Assembly: GCA_934501475.1 (NCBI GenBank)
Contig: CAKSUL010000054.1
Location: 1-11,386 of the forward strand
Direction: 5' to 3'
From: an uncultured Roseovarius sp.
Lineage (GTDB): Bacteria; Pseudomonadota; Alphaproteobacteria; Rhodobacterales; Rhodobacteraceae
DNA length: 11,386 nucleotides
Below, one piece after another: positions 6,654 through 11,386 of this stretch. Numbering within the stretch: the first letter of the stretch is position 1; every line of letters begins with the position of its first letter. Under the pieces are notes generated by a model. That model ran no database searches and was not told where the DNA came from. It saw only the letters and a program-made list of their open reading frames with translations. Both the position numbers and the translations under genes were made by a program.

Positions 6654-7686
6654 TCGCGGCCTGTTCGGGGGGCTGGTGATCCGGCGGCATCTGGTCCGGC
6701 GGCATCTGGTCCGGCGACAGGGTGGACGGCAACAGGCGGAAGATATCGCGCAGCCAGCCCATCCTCTCGATTGCCGGCTCGACCGAGCGCGCCTGGATCA
6801 GGCGTTGCATCGTCTCGGCCACCGTGGCCGTGACGTCGCGGGCGTGAATGTCGTTGGTAAAGGCCGACAGGTAGCGCGCGAACCCCTTGCCGGGAAACGG
6901 TATCAGCGTGATCTGGCGATGAAACCGGCGCGCGCGCATGTAGTTCAGCGGCGTGGTCACGGCCCAGCCATCGCCCTCGGCGATCATGCCCATGAGCGAC
7001 TGGTTGCTTTCGAATTCGAACCGGTTGGGCAGGGCCACGCGCAACCGGCGCAGTTGCGCGTCGATCTGCGCGCCGACGATCTGGCCCCGTGAGTAGCGCA
7101 GGAACGGCAGGCCGGATCGGTCCGCCAGATAATCCTCGGGGGATATGGTGCGATTGACCGGCACCGCCAGAACATAGGGGTCGCGCAGCAGCGGGATCTC
7201 GACCAGATCGGGCAGGTCGAATTGCGGGCGCGCCGCGATGCCGATGTCGATGTCGCGGCTGCGCAACAGGCCCAGGATGTCATGGCTGGGTCGGGTGAAA
7301 TAGCGGAACGCGCAATTGGGCATGCTGGCGGTCAGGAACCGGGCCAGTTCGGGGCCGACCTCGCTGTCGAAATCCTCGATCAGGGCGACGGACAGGTTGC
7401 GCATCTGCGACAACGCCCCCGATTGCGCCTCGACCTCGGCCTTGCGCAGCAGGCGCAGCGCCTCATCGGTATAGCGCAGGAACACCGCGCCCGCGGGTGT
7501 CACGCTCATCGGGCGGCGGGTGTGATCCAGCAGGGCAACGCCCAGGGATCGCTCAAGCGCCTGGATGTGATGGGACACCGTGCTGACCGACAGCCCGGTT
7601 TCATCCGCCGCGCCCTGCACCGATCCGCAGCGCGCGGTCAGTTGGAATACCTCCAACCATTTCAGACTGAGCTGGGACCGTTTCAT
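6640..7686 (-). CDS. LysR-type transcriptional regulator
   Basis: A 348-residue LysR-family regulator, a DNA-binding protein that usually activates a neighbouring target in response to a small molecule. The winged helix-turn-helix occupies about residues 6-65, with SVQGAADETGLSVSTVSHHIQALERSLG covering the recognition region, followed by a linker helix and a periplasmic-binding-like effector domain (about 92-295). Most members have about 300 residues; this one ends in a Pro/Asp/Gln-rich tail containing a tandem PDQMP repeat. The last 14 bp overlap the 3' end of the convergent MttB-like gene. The Shine-Dalgarno signal is weak, but the start is fixed by the family's N-terminus. A gap of 50 bp separates it from the LacI-family gene upstream on the same strand, so readthrough or its own promoter are both possible. 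Likely targets, by proximity and a shared upstream motif, are the MttB-like and dehydrogenase genes and itself. Confidence 0.93.
   Translation of the reverse strand: MKRSQLSLKWLEVFQLTARCGSVQGAADETGLSVSTVSHHIQALERSLGVALLDHTRRPMSVTPAGAVFLRYTDEALRLLRKAEVEAQSGALSQMRNLSVALIEDFDSEVGPELARFLTASMPNCAFRYFTRPSHDILGLLRSRDIDIGIAARPQFDLPDLVEIPLLRDPYVLAVPVNRTISPEDYLADRSGLPFLRYSRGQIVGAQIDAQLRRLRVALPNRFEFESNQSLMGMIAEGDGWAVTTPLNYMRARRFHRQITLIPFPGKGFARYLSAFTNDIHARDVTATVAETMQRLIQARSVEPAIERMGWLRDIFRLLPSTLSPDQMPPDQMPPDHQPPEQAAISKS
6681..6716. repeat. 15-bp tandem repeat inside the lysR 3' end
   Basis: Two identical 15-bp copies (6681-6695 and 6696-6710) are followed by 6 bases of a third. The unit is a multiple of three and encodes the repeated DQMPP of the LysR C-terminal tail, so copy-number change would lengthen or shorten the tail without breaking the frame. 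Confidence 0.85.
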
Positions 7687-7724
7687 GACGCCAGAATGCC
7701 TTATTCCGAGGAAAGCACAAACAG

Positions 7725-7736
7725 GTTTCGATATTC
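7725..7736. promoter_or_regulatory. Candidate autoregulatory site upstream of lysR
   Basis: GTTTCGATATTC lies 38 bp upstream of the lysR start codon and directly against the stop codon of the LacI-family gene. It matches GTTACGATATTC at 5017-5028 at 11 of 12 bases and GTTTCGATTAT at 4995-5005 over its first 8 bases. LysR regulators usually bind their own promoters, so a shared motif between this gap and the divergent enzyme promoter fits one regulator binding both. The core hexamer CGATAT also occurs several times inside coding sequence, so the longer match matters more than the core. Confidence 0.4.
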
Positions 7737-8762
7737 TTACGGCATTTTCGGCGCCGGTCCCGTGCTGGCACGCACCACCAGATCCACTTCGACGTTCACC
7801 GACCCGGCGGCGTCGGGGTTTTCGATCAGATCGACCACGATCGCCGCGGTCTTGTCACCGATTTCCTCGATGGGCACGCGCACGGTGGTCAGGGGCGGAT
7901 GCACCAGCTTGCCGATCTCGATGTCGCCAAAGCCGGTCACCGACATCTGTCCGGGGATGTCCAGCCCGGCCTGTGTCGCCGCCGCCACGAAGCCGATGGC
8001 CAGCAGGTCACTGCAACAGACCAGCGCGGTTGGCTGCGTCTCGAATTGCTGGATCGCCAGAAACGCCCCGGACCCCGAGGAGATGGAAAACGGCATTTCC
8101 AGCCGGTGTTCCGGCAGGCAGTCCAGCCCATGCGCCGACAATGTTTCGACAATGCCCGATACGCGGGCGCGCTGGCGTTCATTGCGGGCGGTGGGGCCGG
8201 ACAGGATCGCAAAGACGCGATGACCCAGCCCCAGCAGGTGCCGCGTGGCCAGTTGCGCGCCGATGCGGTCGTTGAAACCGACATAGGGGTGGCTGCCATA
8301 TTGATTGTAGGACCAGGCGGCCACGGTCGGGGTCCCGGCGGCGTCCAGAAGCAGCGACAGCGCGGGATCATGTTCGTTGCCGATCAGAACCAGCGCATCG
8401 GCACCGCGTTCGATCAGGCCGCGGGCGATTTCGACCTCGAGGGCCGAATCATATTCATGCGACGCGACGATCAGGTGATAGCCCAGGGCCGCCAGTTTCT
8501 TTTGCAGCGCCTGCACGAAGGCGGCGTAGATCGGGTTGCTGATCGTGGGCAGAATCGTCCCGATGGTGCGGGACCGCCGCGAGGCCAGCGCCCGCGCGGC
8601 CCCGTCCGCGATATAGCCCAGTTGCTGCGCGGCCTCACGCACACGCGCAAGGGTCGTGGGCCTGACCTTGGTCGGGTCCGAGATCGCTTTTGAAGCGCTA
8701 CCAATTGATACACCGGCCAACCGGGCAACGTCTGCAAGTAAAGGCTTTTTCGTTTTTTTCAT
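7737..8762 (-). CDS. LacI-family transcriptional regulator
   Basis: A 341-residue LacI/GalR-family repressor. The N-terminal helix-turn-helix is LLADVARLAGVSIGSASKAISDP (about 8-30). It is followed by the hinge-helix region with AARALASRRSRTIG, the linker to the sugar-binding-protein-like core starting at GTILPTISNPIYAAFVQAL. The core ends with typical ALVCCSDLLAIGFVAAATQAGLDIPGQMSVTGFGD and PPLTTVRVPIEEIG motifs. The start at 8762 has GGAGA 8 nt upstream and begins MKKTKK, as expected for the family; an ATG 16 codons further out is unlikely. The recognition helix starts with Ile-Gly where LacI has Tyr-Gln, so its operator should differ from lacO. It is divergent from a Liv-type ABC operon whose promoter carries a perfect 18-bp palindrome, the probable operator. 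Although many LacI regulators sense sugars, the regulated transporter is of the amino-acid type, so the inducer is unknown. Confidence 0.94.
   Translation of the reverse strand: MKKTKKPLLADVARLAGVSIGSASKAISDPTKVRPTTLARVREAAQQLGYIADGAARALASRRSRTIGTILPTISNPIYAAFVQALQKKLAALGYHLIVASHEYDSALEVEIARGLIERGADALVLIGNEHDPALSLLLDAAGTPTVAAWSYNQYGSHPYVGFNDRIGAQLATRHLLGLGHRVFAILSGPTARNERQRARVSGIVETLSAHGLDCLPEHRLEMPFSISSGSGAFLAIQQFETQPTALVCCSDLLAIGFVAAATQAGLDIPGQMSVTGFGDIEIGKLVHPPLTTVRVPIEEIGDKTAAIVVDLIENPDAAGSVNVEVDLVVRASTGPAPKMP
8688..8705. promoter_or_regulatory. Possible auxiliary operator inside the lacI-type gene
   Basis: This stretch matches the 18-bp palindrome at 8822-8839 at 13 of 18 positions, including the central TTGAAGCGCT. 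The two are 134 bp apart, about 12.8 helical turns. It lies in codons for the DNA-binding helix, so coding constraint or chance may explain it. If bound, it could support looping or autorepression. Confidence 0.25.
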
Positions 8763-8793
8763 GAATTTTGTCTCCGGAATCCAGATAATATAA

Positions 8794-8799
8794 TTGACA
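8794..8799 (+). promoter_or_regulatory. Candidate -35 box of the Liv-type ABC operon
   Basis: A perfect TTGACA lies 90 bp upstream of the binding-protein start. At 16-18 bp spacing the sequence (about 8816-8823, TTTCTAC) is a poor -10, so the exact promoter is uncertain. The 18-bp palindrome begins immediately downstream, where a bound repressor would cover the -10 and start site. A TATAAT at 8789-8794 on the same strand lacks a good -35 and overlaps this hexamer. Confidence 0.45.
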
Positions 8800-8821
8800 T
8801 TTGAAAGCAATGGATGTTTCT

Positions 8822-8839
8822 ACTTGAAGCGCTTCAAGT
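8822..8839. promoter_or_regulatory. Perfect 18-bp palindromic operator for the LacI-family regulator
   Basis: ACTTGAAGCGCTTCAAGT is exactly self-complementary with a central CG. LacI/GalR-family operators are typically even palindromes with a central CpG flanked by AA and TT at fixed distance, as in CcpA and PurR sites, and this one fits. It sits between the divergent LacI-type regulator and ABC operon genes, just downstream of a TTGACA -35, where binding would block the ABC promoter. It lies 59 bp from the regulator's own start, so autoregulation is possible. Confidence 0.8.
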
Positions 8840-8877
8840 TGGTTGGAGCAGCCAAATTTTCTCCGCCAAGGGGATTC

Positions 8878-8885
8878 AGGGAGGT
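8878..8885 (+). promoter_or_regulatory. Strong ribosome binding site deciding the binding-protein start
   Basis: AGGGAGGT, nearly the full anti-Shine-Dalgarno complement, ends 4 nt before the ATG at 8890. It settles that start over the in-frame ATG at 8794, which lies in the promoter and ahead of the operator. A strong site suits an abundant binding protein. Confidence 0.8.
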
Positions 8886-8889
8886 AACA

Positions 8890-10206
8890 ATGACTGGAAT
8901 TTCACGACGCACTTTGATGACCGGGGCCGCTGCGGGTGCGGCTGCTTTGACATTGCCGATGCCAGCGCTTCACGCGCAGGCGGCACCCATTCGTATCGGT
9001 GTCATGTATGACCTGACCGGGCCCTTCGCGGGTGGCGGGGCGGTGGCCAACTATGTCGGCACCGAGGTCGCTGTAGAGATGTTCAACGACCGTGGCGGCG
9101 TTGATGGCCGTCTGGTCGAAATGGTCACGGCCGACAGCCAGAGCAAGGTCGATGTGGCCCTCAATGAGGCCGAGCGCCTGATCAACCAGGAAAACCTGCA
9201 AACCGTTCTCGGCATCTTTTCATCGTCGCAGGCGGTTCCGCTTTCGACGCGGCTGGAGCAGGAAAAGCGCATCCTCTGGATCGTCGGCGTGATTTCCAGC
9301 GCGGTGTTCAAGGACAAGAACCTGACCTATGCCTTCCGCCCGCAGGTGCATTCGGATCAATACGGCACCACCTCGGTCGAGCTGCTTTCAGCGACGGCGC
9401 AGTCCAAATTCGGCGTCGCCCCCAAGGATCTGCGCGTCGCGGTCATCTATGAGGATGGCCCCTACGGTGTCGGCGTGTCCGGCGCGAATGTCGAGGCGCT
9501 CAAGGCTGCGGGCATGAACCTTGTCCTGCATGAGGGCTATTCGGCCGCGGCCCCCGACCTGTCGTCGATGGTGACCAAGCTGCGCCGCGAGCGCCCCGAC
9601 GTGATCCTGCACACCGGCTATAACCCCGACATCGCCCTGTTCCTGCGGCAGGCGCGCACCGGTGGTCTGCGCTTCAAGTCGCTGATCGGACATGGCGCCG
9701 GATATGCCCAGATCGACCGCCTGGTCGAGGCGTTCGGCAGTGATGTCGATTATTTCTGCAACGTTGACCCGGCAGCCGCACAGACGCTGGATCCGCAGAA
9801 ACTCGCGCCCGGAGTGGGCGATCTCGCCAAGGAGTTCCTCGAGCGTTACAAGGCCAAGACCGGGGCCACCGATGCGCCCACACATGCCAGCATGGGGTTC
9901 AACAACACCTGGGTCTATCTGACAGGCGTTCTGCCGGTCGCAACCAAGCAATTCGGCGGTGTCGAGGCCGATGCCCTGCGTCAGGCGGCGCTGACCGTGG
10001 ACATCCCCGAGGGTGGGACGGTCCAGGGCTATGGCGTCAAATTCGCCGAACCGGGCCATCAGATGGCCGGGCAGAACCTGCGCTCGACCCCGGTGGTGAT
10101 GCAGTATCTCGACGGCAAGGCCGGTGTCGTGTGGCCGGACGCAATCCGCTCGCAGGATGTGGTCATTCCGTTGCCGGACTCCTCGCCCTATGCCGCGAAA
10201 AGCTGA
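8890..10206 (+). CDS. Branched-chain-amino-acid-type ABC transporter substrate-binding protein, Tat-exported
   Basis: A 438-residue periplasmic binding protein of the LivJ-like (Peripla_BP_6) class, which captures a solute and hands it to a Liv-type permease. The N-terminus ISRRTLMTGAAAGAAALTLPMPALHA (4-29) is a twin-arginine signal: SRRTLM at 5-10, an Ala/Leu-rich hydrophobic stretch, and Ala-x-Ala-type cleavage options near residues 29-31. The mature protein opens with IRIGVMYDLTGPFAGGGAVANYVGTEVAVEMFNDRGGVDGR, the standard first lobe of this class, and later shows VAVIYEDGPYGVGVSG and DVILHTGYNPDIALFLRQA. The gene heads the plus-strand operon, follows a strong Shine-Dalgarno and a LacI-type operator, and is followed after 2 nt by the LivG-like gene. 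Such proteins bind amino acids, amides, urea, aromatic acids and other compounds, so the ligand cannot be named. Tat export implies folding in the cytoplasm before transport. Confidence 0.93.
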   Translation: MTGISRRTLMTGAAAGAAALTLPMPALHAQAAPIRIGVMYDLTGPFAGGGAVANYVGTEVAVEMFNDRGGVDGRLVEMVTADSQSKVDVALNEAERLINQENLQTVLGIFSSSQAVPLSTRLEQEKRILWIVGVISSAVFKDKNLTYAFRPQVHSDQYGTTSVELLSATAQSKFGVAPKDLRVAVIYEDGPYGVGVSGANVEALKAAGMNLVLHEGYSAAAPDLSSMVTKLRRERPDVILHTGYNPDIALFLRQARTGGLRFKSLIGHGAGYAQIDRLVEAFGSDVDYFCNVDPAAAQTLDPQKLAPGVGDLAKEFLERYKAKTGATDAPTHASMGFNNTWVYLTGVLPVATKQFGGVEADALRQAALTVDIPEGGTVQGYGVKFAEPGHQMAGQNLRSTPVVMQYLDGKAGVVWPDAIRSQDVVIPLPDSSPYAAKS

Positions 10207-10208
10207 CG

Positions 10209-10955
10209 ATGACGATGCTTTCCGTCGCCAATCTGTATAAATCGTTCAGCGGTCTGACCGCCGTCAAGGACGTGTCCTTCGACGTCAAGCAGGGCGAAAT
10301 ACTAGGACTTGTCGGACCCAACGGGTCCGGCAAGAGTACCACGTTTTCCCTGATCGCCGGGCTGCATCGCCCTGATGCCGGTCGGGTCACGCTGGAAGGG
10401 CGTGACATCACCGGGCTGGCGCCGCATCACGTCTGCCGGGCCGGGGTGGGGCGGACGTTTCAGATACCCAAGCCGTTCACCGATCTGACGCTGGTCGAGA
10501 ATGTCACGCTGGCCGCCTATGCCAGCCAGAACGGCGAGATCGACCGCAGCGAGGCCGAGCGGCGCGGCATCGAGGCCCTGACGCTGGTCGGGTTGCCCAC
10601 GGACCGCCACATCACCACCGACGGGATGGGTGCCGCGGCCCTGAAAAAGCTGGAACTGGCCAAGGCGATCTCGACCGATCCCAAGGTCCTTCTGGCGGAT
10701 GAGAGCCTGGGCGGGCTGGATACCGACGAAATGCGCCAGGCGGCGGATCTGTTGCGCATGCTGCGCGACGAAAAGGGTCTGGCGATCGTCTGGGTCGAGC
10801 ATGTCCTCGGTGTCCTGATGAGCGTGATCGACCGGATCGTCGTCCTCGATCACGGGGAAATCATATTCGAGGGCGCCCCCATAGATGAGACCCGCGATCC
10901 CAGGGTGGTCGAGATCTATCTCGGCCCGGGTGCAGAAAATTTGAGGCGCGCATGA
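10209..10955 (+). CDS. livG: LivG-like ABC transporter ATP-binding protein
   Basis: A 248-residue ATPase, one of the two that drive a Liv-type importer. Seen: Walker A GPNGSGKST (36-44), Q-loop RTFQIPKPF (82-90) followed by LTLVENV as in LivG proteins, Walker B and catalytic glutamate VLLADES (160-166), D-loop GGLD (168-171) and H-loop His198 in VWVEHVL. The signature normally written LSGGQ is hard to recognise: the position before KLELAKA reads DGMGAAALK. The start at 10209 lies 2 nt after the binding-protein stop with little Shine-Dalgarno of its own, suggesting translational coupling; an ATG two codons later is an alternative. Its stop overlaps the next start as ATGA. The symbol reflects family, not a proven leucine/isoleucine/valine substrate. 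Confidence 0.92.
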   Translation: MTMLSVANLYKSFSGLTAVKDVSFDVKQGEILGLVGPNGSGKSTTFSLIAGLHRPDAGRVTLEGRDITGLAPHHVCRAGVGRTFQIPKPFTDLTLVENVTLAAYASQNGEIDRSEAERRGIEALTLVGLPTDRHITTDGMGAAALKKLELAKAISTDPKVLLADESLGGLDTDEMRQAADLLRMLRDEKGLAIVWVEHVLGVLMSVIDRIVVLDHGEIIFEGAPIDETRDPRVVEIYLGPGAENLRRA

Positions 10956-11386
10956 CCAAGATACTGGAACTCACGAATGTTCAGGCCGGGTATGGATCGT
11001 TTCAGGCGCTGTTCAACGTGTCGCTTGAGGTCAACCAGGGCGAAGCGGTCGGCTTGCTGGGCCCCAACGGGGCGGGCAAGACCACATTGATGCGGGTGAT
11101 CTCGGGGATGCTGCCGATCAGCCAGGGGCAGATCCGCTATGAGGGCGCGGATGTGTCGAAAATCCCGCCCGCCACACTGGTCAGCAAGGGCATGGTGCAT
11201 GTCCCGGAAGGCCGGCGCCTGTTTCCGCGCCTGACCGTGATCGACAACCTGCGCATGGGCGCGTTTCACACCGCCGCGCGCCCCTTGTTCGAACAGCGTC
11301 TCGAGCATGTGTTCGAGATGTTTCCAAAGCTGAAAGAGCGCGCCAATCAGGTCGCCGGCAAGATGTCGGGCGGCGAACAGCAGATG
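10952..11386 (+). CDS. livF: LivF-like ABC transporter ATP-binding protein, 3' end beyond window
   Basis: The first 145 codons of the second Liv-type ATPase; the frame is still open at the last base. Seen: Walker A GPNGAGKTT (37-45), the LivF-typical VPEGRRLFPRLTVIDNLRMGA (84-104) and a canonical signature MSGGEQQ (138-144). Walker B and the H-loop would follow outside the window. GAGG lies 5 nt before the ATG, and the start overlaps the LivG-like stop by 4 nt (ATGA). LivH/LivM-type permease genes are absent here and would be expected downstream. The intact signature contrasts with the degenerate one in its partner. Confidence 0.95.
   Translation, partial: MTKILELTNVQAGYGSFQALFNVSLEVNQGEAVGLLGPNGAGKTTLMRVISGMLPISQGQIRYEGADVSKIPPATLVSKGMVHVPEGRRLFPRLTVIDNLRMGAFHTAARPLFEQRLEHVFEMFPKLKERANQVAGKMSGGEQQM

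Noticed and set aside
535..6750. Other CGATAT/ATATCG hexamers, for example near 535, 873, 1186, 4340, 4478 and 6743
   Set aside because: They are inside coding sequence, mostly as Asp-Ile or Arg-Tyr type codon pairs, and do not extend to the 12-bp element, so they are not treated as regulator sites.
7222..8223. Plus-strand open frame of 333 codons opposite lysR and the lacI-type gene
   Set aside because: It spans two regulators in antisense, changes composition midway and carries no domain; a GC-driven shadow.
8789..8794. TATAAT on the plus strand upstream of the Liv-type operon
   Set aside because: The -35 position at 17-bp spacing reads TTTTGT and the hexamer overlaps the perfect TTGACA; the downstream promoter next to the operator is the better candidate, though this one cannot be excluded.

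Overview
The window reads as chromosomal DNA from a GC-rich alphaproteobacterium, most likely a Rhodobacteraceae (Roseobacter/Paracoccus-like) member. This rests on the dense GC-rich codon use, the mix of transporter families, a non-pyrrolysine trimethylamine methyltransferase homologue beside a dimethylglycine/sarcosine dehydrogenase homologue, and a Tat-exported branched-chain-type binding protein. It is an inference from gene content. There is no rRNA, tRNA, CRISPR array, insertion sequence or phage gene. Both ends cut through genes.

Layout. (1) 1-2481, plus strand: the end of a peptide-type ABC transporter operon, with a DppF/OppF-like ATPase lacking its N-terminus and, 9 bp later, a gamma-glutamyltransferase-like protein. 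(2) 2505-4925, minus strand: a FAD/folate-type dimethylglycine/sarcosine dehydrogenase-like enzyme. It is divergent across a 201-bp control region from (3) 5127-6653, plus strand: an MttB-family methyltransferase. (4) 6640-7686, minus strand: a LysR-type regulator whose end overlaps the mttB-like gene by 14 bp. (5) 7737-8762, minus strand: a LacI-family regulator. It is divergent across a 127-bp region, carrying a perfect 18-bp palindrome, from (6) 8890-11386, plus strand: a Liv-type ABC operon with binding protein, LivG-like ATPase and truncated LivF-like ATPase. The permease genes must lie outside the window.

How the parts may work together. Sections 2-4 look like a methylated-amine demethylation unit: a corrinoid-type methyltransferase homologue and a flavin/folate demethylase share a divergent promoter region, with a LysR regulator next door. 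A 12-bp element just upstream of lysR matches an element in the shared promoter region at 11 of 12 bases. That region also holds a 6-bp inverted repeat with an 11-bp spacer over a perfect TATAAT. This suggests, without proving, one regulator controlling itself and both enzymes. Sections 5-6 look like a LacI-controlled uptake operon. The peptide transporter with its GGT-like hydrolase may deliver a related amine- or amino-acid-containing compound. No corrinoid protein is encoded here, so the MttB-like enzyme must use a partner from elsewhere or work differently.
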